Positions 23,790-34,708 of a DNA stretch of 64,000 nucleotides are shown in pieces. A program made the translations under genes and the position numbers. How positions within the stretch are numbered: the first letter of the stretch is position 1; each line of letters starts with the position of its first letter. The notes beneath the pieces are model-generated. The model ran no database searches and had not been told where the DNA came from. It saw only the letters and a list, made by a program, of their open reading frames with translations. This DNA is from Delphinapterus leucas (taxonomy: Eukaryota > Chordata > Mammalia > Artiodactyla > Monodontidae), in NCBI RefSeq assembly GCF_002288925.2, contig NW_022097996.1, positions 7,944,451 through 8,008,450 of the forward strand, read 5' to 3'.

Positions 23790-24474
23790 GGGTAAGGAGC
23801 TAGGGCTAGGAGCTAGCTCTTTTTGGTTTTAAGCCACAAATCACATTCACAGGCTCTTCATCCTGAATCAGACATTTTCAAATGCACATGCCATGAAAGC
23901 TGGGTTCTTAAGATGGATGCTCTCATCAGTTGGGAAACCAGCCATGGGTATAAATGATAAATCTGTTTGTTCTGGACTTTTATGGGATTTTCCCTTCTCT
24001 TGGGAACCCAACCTTTCTGTGGTTTACCCTGTAATGTTCTTCCCTGACTTACCCTGCCCTTCTGCCCCAACCATGATTGATTGGCCCAGGAGAGGGCACC
24101 TGGAAGTAGAGCCAATGAGTCTGTTTTCTAGGATTTTTGGCCTCAAAACAAAAGAGGTCAATTAGAGTTTCTCTACTGACACAAACTATAAGATGTGAAA
24201 CTTGAGACTCACAGTGGACATATTTCCCACCACTTGGATAAATCTGGTAAAACAAATAGGGATGAAAGATCTTGGATGTCTCAGGCACCAGCTGCTACAC
24301 ACTTTCCCAGGTGAACTTGTAATCCTCCAGTTAGCCATCCTTGGGGATCTGCTTTTCTTTATTCCCAAGATAAAGTATTTTGATTGTGGAGGTGGGAGAG
24401 GAAAAAAGGAGGAAGGGAGATCAAGTCTTCTCTCCTTTGAGAAAATCTTCTCTGGAGGTAGTTGGTTTTATTTA

Positions 24475-24620
24475 TTTATTTATTGAATTTTTGAATGTTA
24501 TTTTATTTTTTTTATACAGCAGGTTCTTATTAGTCATCCATTTTATATATATTAGTGTATACATGTCAATCCCAATCTCCCAGTTCATCCTACCACCCCC
24601 ACCCCCACCACTATCCCCCC
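24475..24620 (-). repeat. L1 3' UTR fragment, antisense
   Basis: ACAGCAGGTTCTTATTAGTC-ATCCATTTTATATATATTAG and TCCCAATCTCCCAGTTCATC are typical cetartiodactyl L1 3' UTR in reverse. Confidence 0.8.
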
Positions 24621-24864
24621 TGGTAGTTGGTGTTAAATCAATCTACGCATAACAATGAGCAATCACCACAGGTTATTATTTTAAAGTTTGCAGGCTAGAG
24701 TCTGCAATCAACTGTTTACTGAGTTGTCTGCCTCCTTTTCATCAACTAATTGACCCATACCTTTGATAATAAAATTATTTGGGGTGAGGATCAGAAGACA
24801 AAAAGTATGTGTTCACGTGTGTGTCCTAGGACATCTGGAGCACAGGGGCTTCATGATTAAAATG

Positions 24865-25095
24865 AAACGATAGCGAGTACTTACTATGTGCTTACGTGCA
24901 TTTTTCTAAGAGTTTATATGTAGCAACTCATTTAATTCTTACAACATCCTACATCAAGGTAGTTGTTGTCTTCCCCATTGTATAGTTGAAGATACTGTGG
25001 CTGAGAGAGGCTAAGTAACTTGTCCGAGGTCACACAGGTAAAATGGGTGTAGCGTCAGTATTCAAATCCAGACAGCCTTGCTTCAGAGTCCTTGC
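24865..25095 (+). repeat. MIR SINE
   Basis: Near full-length: ACTTACTATGTGCTTACGTG, ATTTAATTCTTACAACATCC, GAGAGAGGCTAAGTAACTTG and the end CCAGACAGCCTTGCTTCAGA. Confidence 0.85.
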
Positions 25096-26361
25096 TCTTA
25101 CTGCCCATGGCACATGATTTTTTATGATAGGATGCAGGATACAGTGCTTCACAGGAGTGCTTTCAAGCCCCAAGGGATCACTGGACTCCTCTTGGGGAAG
25201 GAACATTGTTTTGGACCTGCGGCCATTACCTGCCCATGGTGGGTCATGGGCTCAAGTATGTGTTTAATCACCATCATCTGGGGCTTGTTGGAACAACCTA
25301 AGCTGGGATCCGAAAGGCATTAGCCAACTCTGTTGTAAGAAATTCTGCATTTAGGGAGTTATTAGAAGCACAAGGATTTCCTTACGCATAGTAACCATCT
25401 AATACACAATTGATGAATAAACAAATGAGCGACAACTAGTTATAAAGACTGTCTAAATGTATCACAGGGATCTAAAACTTAATGGCCCACTTCTGAGTGG
25501 TAGGATTACAGATGATTTTCACTCTATGTTTTCAGGTTTTTAACCAAGAACGTGTATCCCTTTTTTTAAATCAGAAAAAAAGTATGTTTTAAAAGAGGAA
25601 CATTCAGAGGCAATAATGATTGTGTTGGGTTTTGTTGCATCTTTGTGCTTTATACCCCAAGGTCCAGGAATATTTCATGTGTCCTCAGTGTAAAGTTTAA
25701 TATAGGTCCTCAACAAGTACTTGTTGTCATGATATTTATTAATAATATATTCCATTTCTATAAGACCCTGTCATTCTTGATTGAAAAAAATCATACAGTT
25801 AGAAAATACTAAATGGAACTCTTAGAACACTGGAATTAGAAAAAGTACAAACGCTCACGGACACGTGTATTAATTATATGTAACTAAATAGTAGTTTGAA
25901 ATCCTAATTTTTTCTACATTTTTTGTATCTTTCAATTCAAGCACATCCTTCGTCACCTTAGGGAAAGGCAGAGGCAGGCAGGAAGTAGAAAGAGTCTATC
26001 AAATCTCCAGGCTGTGTTTCAAAAAGTCTAATTCATTAAGGATGATAGAGTCTGAGGTAGAGAGGCCCTTCCCAAAACCAAAAAGAAAAAAATCCCATTT
26101 GGATGACAGAATCGAAGACTGGAGTGCTGGAATAGCAGAGTCCTCTCTGTCATTACCCTGGTGGGGGGGCAGGCAAGATGTGCTTGGGACATGGGACCAT
26201 GGGCACGAAGGGATCGTAGCCTTAGGGACCCATCCTGATACCCCAACATGGCTTGAAAGCAGTTGGCCTGAATGTACCCAGCCCTTCTTGGCCCGAGATA
26301 AGGCTCTTACCTCTGCATGGAAGACTGGCTGATGGTCAGAAAGAGTTACCCCGTTCTAGGC
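25096..26361. other. Unassigned intergenic stretch
   Basis: No gene. 25235-25385 has weak MER5-like resemblance (AATCACCATCATCTGGGGCT), and 25495-25600 weak L1M-like resemblance. Neither is firm. Confidence 0.35.
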
Positions 26362-26746
26362 TGTTATGGGCTAAGTTGTGTCCCACACCCACATTTATAT
26401 GTAAACTTAACCCCCAGTACCTCAGAGTACGACTGTATTTGGAGAGAAGGTATTAAAGAGGTAATTAAGGTAAAACAAGGTCATAGTGGTGAGCCTTAAT
26501 CCAGTCCTACTGGTGTTCCTATACGAAGAGGAGATTAGGACACAGACATGCACAGAGGGAAGACTTGTGAAGACATAGCAGGGAAACAACCATCTACAAG
26601 CCCAGGAGAGAGGTCCTCAGGAGAAGCCAACCCTCTTGACACTTTAGTCTTGGACTTCTAGCCTCCAGAACTGTGAGACATAAATTTTTGTTGTTTAAGC
26701 CACACAGTCTGTGGCACTTTGTTATGACAGCCTGAGCAAACTAACA
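26362..26746 (+). repeat. MLT1-type LTR
   Basis: TGTTATGGGCTAAGTTGTGT start, CTCAGAGTACGACTGTATTT, CTTCTAGCCTCCAGAACTGT and an end of CTAACA. No TSD survives. Confidence 0.85.
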
Positions 26747-27020
26747 CACACTGACTCTACATGTGATCTCAGAACCTTATCACATCCCTGGGAGGACCAC
26801 TCCAGGATGATCCAGGCATAAAAGCTGCCAATCTAATAGGATTAGGGCTTGGAATAGAAACTCAGTTGTTTAATGGAGAATAAAACCTTATTTCTTCCAC
26901 ACCAAAACTTGAGCTCTATGATTCAAACTTATTACTCACACTATTTTGTTTCATGTTGATTTTGCTGCATTATATTTGAGGGATCTGATTTTATTTCTAC
27001 TACTTATTATTCATTCTTTT

Positions 27021-27225
27021 TTTTTTTTTTTTTGCGGTACGCGGGCCTCTCACTGTTGTGGTCTCTCCTGTTGCGGAGCACAGGCTCCGGACGCTCAGGC
27101 TCAGCAGCCATGGCTCACGGGGCCAGCCGCTCCGCANNNNNNNNNNNNNNNNNNNNNNNNNNNNNNNNCCCGTGTCCCCTGCATCGGCAGGCGGACTCTC
27201 AACCACTGCGCCACCAGGGAAGCCC
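27021..27225 (-). repeat. CHR SINE, short form (antisense), with assembly gap
   Basis: Poly-T, GCGGTACGCGGGCCTCTCAC and the head CCACCAGGGAAGCCC. Exact 16-bp TSD TATTATTCATTCTTTT at 27005-27020 and 27226-27241. Bases 27137-27168 are N. Confidence 0.95.
27137..27168. other. Assembly gap (32 N)
   Basis: It lies in the middle of a SINE. Compared with other copies, the missing part would include the segment around the GGATCTTCC motif. Confidence 0.99.
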
Positions 27226-27375
27226 TATTATTCATTCTTTTTAATGTGTCTCTCTTAGAACTCATTATTTTATGACCCATTGTGAAGTTGTTCGAAATCA
27301 TCTAGTACATTTCTCACTTTCTTTTTTTCCAGTAAGCTAGGTTTTAGGAAAATTTGTGTGAATTGTTCCAAACTG

Positions 27376-27377
<2 letters not shown>

Positions 27378-27407
<30 letters not shown>

Positions 27408-27435
27408 TATATATATACACACACATATATATATA
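27378..27435. repeat. (TA)n/(CA)n microsatellite
   Basis: Alternating TATATG, TATATA and ACACAC runs. Confidence 0.9.
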
Positions 27436-28779
27436 TTCTCCATAGGAAACCTTCACAAAGAAATTCCACTATAGAGACAAGACTTGGGAGAAGGAATTGG
27501 AAACCAGATCCCCCAGTTTGCAGCTGATTCAGCTGATGGAAGGCAGAATAAACCACCAATAAATAGAACAATGGAAAAGGCTTGGAGACTTTTGTGATTT
27601 TATCAGCAGACGGCAAGTGTAATTTAATATAGACAAACTAATAATTAATTGGGGAGCAAGGAGGCCAGTCCAGTGATGTGCCTAGGCAGAAAATAATCCT
27701 CTATAACACAGAGATCAAGAAAAGGATTTAGGGATTATTCTTGAAAAATCATTAAAACCCTCAGTCTAGTGCATAGTTCTGGGAACAAAAGCGAACACAG
27801 TGGTAGCAAAGAGAAAGCACAGAAACTGGAGGTGGCAACCGTTAGTTTGAAAAGGACTTTGATCTAGTCAGGAATCTCACCATGTTAGCCATTAGGATGC
27901 AAGGAGGTGACAGAAGAAGAATAAAAACTCAAGGATCAAACGTATTCACTTACATAAGAGGGACATGAGCTCAAATACCTCCAAGGACCAAGCAGGTGAG
28001 TAAATGTGTGAGTTGTCATGGTAAGACTTCAGGGAAGGGTGGGGACTGGGTCAGAATGGAGGGTGCTTAAAGGCTTTTAGATTCACGTATGTGAGCACGC
28101 CTCCTCCCTAATCCGAAGGTCCCTGGAGGATAGGGCTGTGTCTTACTCAGTCTTGTATCCTGCACTGCATTAAGCATAGTACTTTGCCCCATGAAGGTTG
28201 GTTGAATATGTTGCAATGAAGAAGCTGCTCTATGCCATACATAGCAGAAAATGCTGCTGACAATTGCTGCGTCTGTTCCTCTCTGGCTGCTGCGTCTGAA
28301 GTTGCGTGTCTAAAAGAGCTTGTGAGTGGGCCTGAAAGCCCACTCTGTGCCTGGCTCAGGCTCACAGCACCTGATTTGCATGCAGTGTGTAAATTATTTC
28401 TGTCTCTGTTATGTATAATACTGCGCTTTCTCTCTTCTGTCAGCTCCTCCCACTTAGCTCGGCCTTCCTTCATCCCAGATTTTCCCCTTTCCTTTTTTTA
28501 GCAACATAAAAAGGAATTTCTCAGTTGGCTTTTCCTTTTCTGTCTTCTCATCCTGTTTTGTTTTGCTCTGTACTCTTTCCTTTTTCTCATTATACCTATG
28601 CTACAAAAGATGGGAAACAAAAACCATCTCAATGAATTATGTCCTCAGGTTGTGTGATATTCTGGTTAGCAGAGTTTGTGTTTAACTGACATTCTACTCT
28701 TTCAAATGGCACAATCCTTTTACGGTAGGTAAGAGAAATAGGTTAACAATTAAGAAGTACATTAGGCTGATCTTAATGT
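27436..28779. other. Unassigned intergenic stretch
   Basis: No gene recognised. Frames of 108 and 89 codons overlap on opposite strands at 28147-28501 without any known domain. Confidence 0.4.
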
Positions 28780-29030
28780 TTATTTATATTTTTTGACATT
28801 CACTGATATATACAAAAAACCTACAACATATATATGTAAATTATAAAGCATAATAATAAATGAATAGCTATGAACCCACCTCTTAAGAACTAGAATGTTA
28901 AAAATACAGTTAAAGCTTTTGTATTTTACTTAGTGTTTCTTTGGCGCCTACCAATCCTGCCTTGGGACCATTACTATGAGCATCAGTTACAAGTGTACGA
29001 TACTCTGGATGCACAGCGTAATGCTTTTGT
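28780..29030 (-). repeat. Possible old L1M fragment, antisense
   Basis: ACATATATATGTAAATTATA-AAGCATAATAATAAATGAAT and GAACCCACCTCTTAAGAACT resemble antisense L1M sequence. Confidence 0.45.
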
Positions 29031-29045
29031 CAAAATATAAAATAA

Positions 29046-29165
29046 GGACTTGCCTGGCAGTCCAGTGGTTAAGACTCCATACGTCCAAAGCAGGAGGCAT
29101 GGGTTCAATCCCTGGTCAGGGAACTAATATTCCACATGCTGTGGGTGCAGCCAAAAAAAAAAAAA
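29046..29165 (+). repeat. CHR-1-like SINE
   Basis: GGACTTGCCTGGCAGTCCAG, GGTTCAATCCCTGGTCAGGG and an A13 tail. A (TA)n run follows at once. Confidence 0.88.
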
Positions 29166-29166
29166 G

Positions 29167-29275
29167 GTATATACATATGTATATAATATGTATATATGCA
29201 CACAAACATATATATTATATATATAATATATATTATATATATTTTTATATATGTATATTTATATATATATATGAA
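29167..29275. repeat. (TA)n microsatellite
   Basis: Long alternating TATATA run, probably grown from the SINE tail. Confidence 0.85.
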
Positions 29276-29589
29276 ATAAGAGTCTGAGTTGTTCCTTGCA
29301 TCTGTCTCCTCTTCTCCTTCCAGATTCCATTGCTGAGGCCCAGCCTGGAGACATTCATCTAGACCATGACACCAGCCCCTTTACTTCTCTCTCTGTCTCT
29401 GTTTTCACCCAGGGTTGAAACTGCAGCTGGATGATGGGGGCAAGCCAATAGGGCAGTTGTGGATGGGGAGATTCAGTCTATTAGAGACACAAACATATTT
29501 GAACCAATTAGAAATATGGTGCCAATTAACTGAATTTTTATACAACTCTAAATAACCAGCAAAGTGTGAATTGATTCTATCTACCTGCT

Positions 29590-30338
29590 ATATTAGTTTT
29601 CTATTGTTCTATAACAAATTACTACAAACCGAGCAGTTTAAAACAACACACAGGGCTTCCCTGGTGGTTGAGAGTCCGCCTGCCGATGCAGGGGACACGG
29701 GTTCGTGCCCCGGTCCGGGAGGATCCCACATGCCGCGGAGCGGCTGGACCCGTGAACCATGGCCGCTGAGCCTGCGTGTCCGGAGCCTGTGCTCCGCAAC
29801 GGGAGAGGCCACAACAGTGAGAGGCCCACGTACCGCAAAAAAAAAAAAAAAAACAACACACAGTTACTCTCCCACAGTTTCTTGGGGCAGGAGGTCAGGC
29901 AGAGCTTGGCTGGCTCCTCTGCTCAGCTCTCACGTGGCTGTGATCAAGGTGTTGGCTGGGCTGCATTCTCATCCGGAGGCTCAAACGGGGAAGGATCTGC
30001 TGCCTAGCTCAGGTTGCTGGCAGAATTTGTTTCCTTGTGGTTTTATCACTGAAGGCCCTAGCTTCTAGCTGTCTGTTAGTATGAGGCTGCTCTCCCATCC
30101 TAGAAGTCACCTTGCCACATCCAGCCCACCAGGGGAGTCTCCAGCTTCAGCCTGCTGAGATGAAGTCATATATAATGTAATGTAATCCAGAAGAGTGACA
30201 TCATGTCACCTCTACCACATTCCATGGATTAGAAGCAAGCCACAGTTCTTTCCACATTCAAAGGGATGGAATTGCACAAAAGTGTGAACACCAGGAGACA
30301 AATCCTTGAAGGTCATCTTTTAGGGTCTGTCCACTACA
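29590..30338 (-). repeat. MLT1-like LTR, antisense, split by a SINE
   Basis: TATTAGTTTTCTATTGTTCT-ATAACAAATTACTACAAACC, TGATCAAGGTGTTGGCTGGG and the end GGTCTGTCCACTACA match an old MaLR-type LTR in reverse. Confidence 0.65.
29653..29849 (+). repeat. CHR SINE with damaged A box
   Basis: The head reads CCTGGTGGTTGAGAG, whereas other copies read CCTGGTGGCGCAGTGGTTGAGAG: 8 bases are missing. The B box GGTTCGTGCCC is intact. 13-bp TSD AAAACAACACACA at 29640-29652 and 29850-29862. Confidence 0.92.
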
Positions 30339-30652
30339 TATGCCTAAGTAGACAGTGATTTGGAGTAGGAAAAAAAAATCCTAGTCAGCCACATATATAT
30401 ATATATTTTAAAGTCTCTTCTCAAAGATTATGTGTGATTATAATTAACTGAAAGTTGGCTTTCCACGGAAATTTTAAAACCAAAGAATGCATTGCATAGT
30501 GCTGACTGTTTGGAAGGAGTGACTTATTTTAGTATCTAAAATGTAAATCCTTTAATGTGCTCTCCCAAAAGTTCTTTAGTTTAGAAAGTCATAAAATAGA
30601 ACTGATAAATGCAAGAGAACTATATACAGAAGGAAATTTTTTGCCAATTTTT

Positions 30653-30823
30653 TTTTTTTTTTTTTTGGCGGTACGTGGGCCCCTCACCGCCGCGGAGCAC
30701 AGGCTCTGGACGCGCAGGCCCAGTGGCCATGGCCCACGGGCCCACGTGGGATCCTCCCCCGGACTGGGGCACGAACCCGCGGCAGGTGGACCCTCAACCA
30801 CTGCGCCACCAGGGAAGCCCTAA
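30653..30823 (-). repeat. Compact CHR SINE variant (antisense)
   Basis: Only about 170 bp. Relative to neighbours it lacks three blocks: the ACTGTTGTGGCCTCTCCCG region, the CAGCCGCTCCGCGGCAT region and TGTCCCCTGCATC next to the B box. TSD TTTTGCCAATTTTT begins at 30639 and 30824. Confidence 0.88.
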
Positions 30824-31074
30824 TTTTGCCAATTTTTTAAAGGACAATTGATTCTGTTTCGGCTAGGAAAATTTAATCTGTTTATGAATATTATTTTTAT
30901 CAAAAAGAATATTAGCTTCTTCCTGTCTGCACTAATAAAGGCTGAGCCAAAAAATACTGGTTTATAGAGATGCCAATTAATTCATCAGCTTAGGATACCT
31001 GCATGTTGTCAGCTTTTGCTCTAACTTCTACACTTTCATCAAAGTTGTTGGTCTAAAACAAAAACTTAATTTTG

Positions 31075-31425
31075 TCATTTCTCTGAATCAAAGCCTCTGA
31101 TGACTTTCCACTGCCCTATACAATCAACTTTAAAGTCTTAAACCTGACTTTTATGTATCTTCAAAAATGACCCCAGTCTACCCTTACCATCTTCCTCTTC
31201 TTTCACACTTCTACCTGCATCTGATGCTGTAGGCACACTGAACAGTTTCAAGAGCACCAGAGCTCCTTCATGGTGCTCCCTCTGCGTCTGTTATGTCCTC
31301 AACTTGGCATACGTCCATCCCCTTCTCTGGGAGTTCTAGAGATTTTGCTTTGTTCTACTAGATTCCTTGGGCAAAGTGCTTAATACTTAGTAAGTACTCA
31401 ATACATATTGCTTGAATAAATGAGT
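31075..31425. repeat. Old LINE-like repeat
   Basis: CTCTGATGACTTTCCACTGC, ...CTTTAAAGTCTTAAACCTGA... and the tail AGTAAGTACTCAATACATAT-TGCTTGAATAAATGAG resemble L2-type sequence. Confidence 0.5.
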
Positions 31426-31625
31426 CTCAGACTATTCTTATGTAAAATGAGAGATTGGATGAAATGATGGTTCCTTATGGCTCTCTTTTTAAAATAATTA
31501 CACGAACTTAGACAATGTAAGAGTACATATAAATAAATGAAAATTTGTGATTGAAATTCTAAATGCTACAGGATTTCAGAGGAAGGAGGTATCATTCTGT
31601 GTTGGAATAATCAAGGACATTTTTT

Positions 31626-31825
31626 TTTTTTTTTTTGTACGCGGGCCTCTCACTGTTGTGGCCTCTCCCGTTGCGGAGCAAAGGCTCCGGACGCACAGGC
31701 TCAGCAGCCATGGCTCACGGGCCCAGCCACTCCGCGGCATGTGGGATCTTCCCGGACTGGGGCACGAACCCGTGTCCCCTGCATCGGCAGGTGGACTCTC
31801 AACCACTGCGCCACCAGGGAAGCCC
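31626..31825 (-). repeat. CHR SINE, short form (antisense)
   Basis: Poly-T then GTACGCGGGCCTCTCAC through to CCACCAGGGAAGCCC. TSD TCAAGGACATTTTTT (31611-31625) and TCGAGGACATTTTTT (31826-31840). Confidence 0.94.
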
Positions 31826-32359
31826 TCGAGGACATTTTTTGCTGAAGAAGGTGGGATTTGAAACAGGTGTTGAAAGATGAGAGTGATTTTGAGCCATTGC
31901 TAGCATGATACCTTCTTCTTGTAGGCCTTCATTAAGTTTATTGATTTGAATTTTTGAATTGAATGATAGACAAAGGGGAGGTAAATAGACTTTGTGAATG
32001 GAAAAAACAACTCGATCAGAAGCTCTAGTGCAGGGATGAGCCAGATATGTGTGGACAATGAGAAAATTTTCCTGATAAGGGTGTGTTCTGTTCAACAGTG
32101 AAGATTAATTTTGACTGTGTAGGTTGGGAACAAGATTATGGAAGATCTGAAAACTAAGGGGTGCAGACTGCATTTTGTACTGTAGTGAATAGTGAGCTAT
32201 CACATGTTTTCACAATAGCATGATAGAATCTTATGTCTGTTAGCCTGGTGATGGTAAGCAGGCTGGGTGGGAAAACAAGAGAATAAAGTCATGGACATTA
32301 GGTAGGAAGCCTCAACTTGGATAAAAGTCATTGCTTATATTTTTTACATCTCTTTATGA

Positions 32360-32810
32360 TTTAGAAAGCATCCAATAAGCCTATGAGAGAACTTCTCACA
32401 ACAAGTCTCAGAGGAGGGTAGGGCAGATATTAATATTCTTATCCTATATAGAACTGAGATTCAATCTGGATTTGTCCAAAGTCACAGAACTGGCCAATAG
32501 TGTTCCTGAAACTCAAACCTATTTTGTGCCTTTTTAATCTCTAAGACCAGTATTCCTGTCATTAAGAAAGAGAAATGAAAGAGGAGATATCAAAAACTGA
32601 AAATATACAACTTTATAAGGTATAATTCACATTATGTAGCAGTAAGTTGTGGCCCGAATATCAGGAAATATAAGTCCTAATCCTTGAGTTAATGTGATCT
32701 AGTGTGACCTTAAATAAATGTCTTCTACGGCCAGCTTCCTCTTCCTCATCTGTAACATGAAGGTTGTTCACAAAATGCTCTTTAAATGCATTCTGGCTCA
32801 ATGGTCTTGG
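32360..32810 (+). repeat. Two diverged MIR fragments
   Basis: 32430-32530 has GAACTGAGATTCAATCTGGA-TTTGTCCAAAGTCACAGAAC. 32690-32780 has CAGCTTCCTCTTCCTCATCT-GTAACATGAAGG. Confidence 0.55.
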
Positions 32811-32955
32811 AGTTTGTGAGTGAGTCATCAGCTAGGGGTCTGGATGACCAAGTGAGGCTGGTATCACGGCAGTATGAAAATTGGAGGACAGTGTCAATTT
32901 GAGAGCCAGGAATGATGAACTCAGGTTTGCACATCAGGAAAAAGTTAAAGGGAGT

Positions 32956-33777
32956 GGCTGGCAGAATAACCGTCCTCCAGATATGGCCACATCCTTATCC
33001 CTGGAATCTGTGAACATGTTGCCTTACATGCAAGAGAAATTGCAGATGTAATTAAAATAAGTGTTTTTTTCAGATAGGGAGGTTATCCTGGATTATCTCG
33101 GTGGGAAGAGGGAGGAAGGAGAGTCAGAGTTAGAAAAGAAGATTTAATGACAGACGCAGACGCGAAGTAATTGCTGGCTTTGAAGATGGAGGAGGGATAT
33201 GAGCTGAGGAACGCAGGCAGCCTCTAGATCTAGAAGAAGCAAGGACATGGCCTCTCCCCTAGGACCTCCAGAAGGCCCACAGCCCTGCTGACACCTTGAC
33301 ACTCGCTGAGACCCCCTCTGGACTTTTTTTTTTTTTAACGATTTATTTATTATTTATTTAATTTATTTTTGGCTGCCTCGGGTCTTAGTTGCGGCACGTG
33401 GGATCTTTGTTGAGCCATGTGAGATATTTCCTTGCCGTGCGCGGGCTTCTCTCTAGTTGTGGCACACAGGCTCCAGGGCGCGTGGGCTCTGTAGTTTGTG
33501 GCACGCGGGCTCTAGTTGAGGTGCACAAGCTCAGTAGTTGTGGTGCGCGGGCTTAGTTGCCCCGTGGCATGTGGGATCTCAGTTCCCTGACCAGGGATCG
33601 AACCCACGTGCCCTGCACTGCAAGGTGGATTCTTTACCACTGGACCACCAGGGAAGTCCCTCCCCAACCCTGGCCCCCAGACTTATGACCTCCAGAATTG
33701 TGAGGCAACAAATCTGTGCTGGTTTAAGCCACCAAGTTTGTGAAAATTTCTTACAGCAGCCTCAGGAACCAAATACA
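32956..33777 (+). repeat. MLT1-type LTR with 5-bp TSD, split by a SINE
   Basis: TGGCTGGCAGAATAACCG start, CTTACATGCAAGAGAAATTG-CAGATGTAATTAAAATAAG, and the end CAGGAACCAAATACA. Exact GGGAG duplications at 32951-32955 and 33778-33782 mark the original insertion. Confidence 0.88.
33324..33659 (-). repeat. CHR SINE, long form (antisense)
   Basis: T-rich tail, TTTTTGGCTGCCTCGGGTCT, repeated GTAGTTGTGG-type motifs and the head CCACCAGGGAAGTCC. It lies inside the MLT1 LTR. Confidence 0.9.
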
Positions 33778-33799
33778 GGGAGGGTCTAGGGAGGGAGGA

Positions 33800-33985
33800 C
33801 TAATAATATTCACTGCCACCTACTGTATCCCAGGCGTTGATATCACAATAAGCTTGTGGGGGAATCAGTGTGCTCACTGTTTTATCAATCAGGAAGGTAA
33901 ACCTGAGAGCGGAGGTAACTTGCCCAGGTGACACAGTAAGAGTGGGAATTCAGATTTCGGGCTGTGTGACTGACGGTTCCATCAT
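33800..33985 (+). repeat. MIR SINE
   Basis: CTACTGTATCCCAGGCGTTG, GCGGAGGTAACTTGCCCAGG-TGACACAGTAAGAG and CAGATTTCGGGCTGTGTGAC. Confidence 0.7.
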
Positions 33986-34174
33986 CCAGTTTCTGGTATG
34001 AAAGGCAAAGTCCACAAGAAAACTGCACGATTGCTTAATCTCACAGTGCTGGAAAACCAGAGGAAATATGGTAAAAAATCAATGAACTAGGAGCTTGGGA
34101 ACGGCGATGATCTAGCAACATTAAAATCTAGCAACATGAAGCAGGGATGGGCCCGCATCAACACTAACTCAGGG

Positions 34175-34345
34175 GCAGGTACATTTTACACTATTTCAAT
34201 AAACCGTCACAAACCATGCTATGAGGTGTATTTTATTCTCCCTGTTTTTACGTCTGAGGAACTGAGGCTTCAATAAGAAACTACCTTGCCCAGAATCCTA
34301 TAGCTAATGACAGAGCTGGGATTTAAATACAAAGCTCACCTTTTT
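34175..34345 (+). repeat. MIR SINE
   Basis: GAGGAACTGAGGCTTCAATA-AGAAACTACCTTGCCCAG and CAGAGCTGGGATTTAAATAC. Confidence 0.8.
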
Positions 34346-34410
34346 GACTAAAAAAACAAAACAAAACAAAACAAAAAACCCAAAAACTTTTATTTAAAAA
34401 AAAAATGAGG

Positions 34411-34708
34411 GGCTTCCCTGGTGGTGCAGTGGTTAAGAATCTGCCTGCCAATGCAGGGGACACGGGTTCAAGCCCTGGTCCAGGAAGACCCCACATGCTG
34501 CGGAGCTACTAAGCCCGTGCGCCACAAGTACTGAGCCCGTGTGCCTAGAGCCCTTGCTCCGCAACAAGAGAAGTCACTGCAATGAGAAGCCCGCGCACCG
34601 CAACGAAGAGCAGCCCCCGCTCACCACAACTAGAGAAAGCCCACACGCAGCAATGAAGGCCCAACGCAGCCAAAAATAAAATAAAATAATAAATTAAAAA
34701 AAAGGAAG
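34411..34708 (+). repeat. CHR SINE, long form
   Basis: Full-length long form: GGCTTCCCTGGTGGTGCAGTG, GGTTCAAGCCCTGGTCC, TGCTCCGCAACAAGAGAAG, then GCAGCAATGAAGGCCCAACG-CAGCCAAAAATAAAAT. A-rich flanks hide any TSD. Confidence 0.93.
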
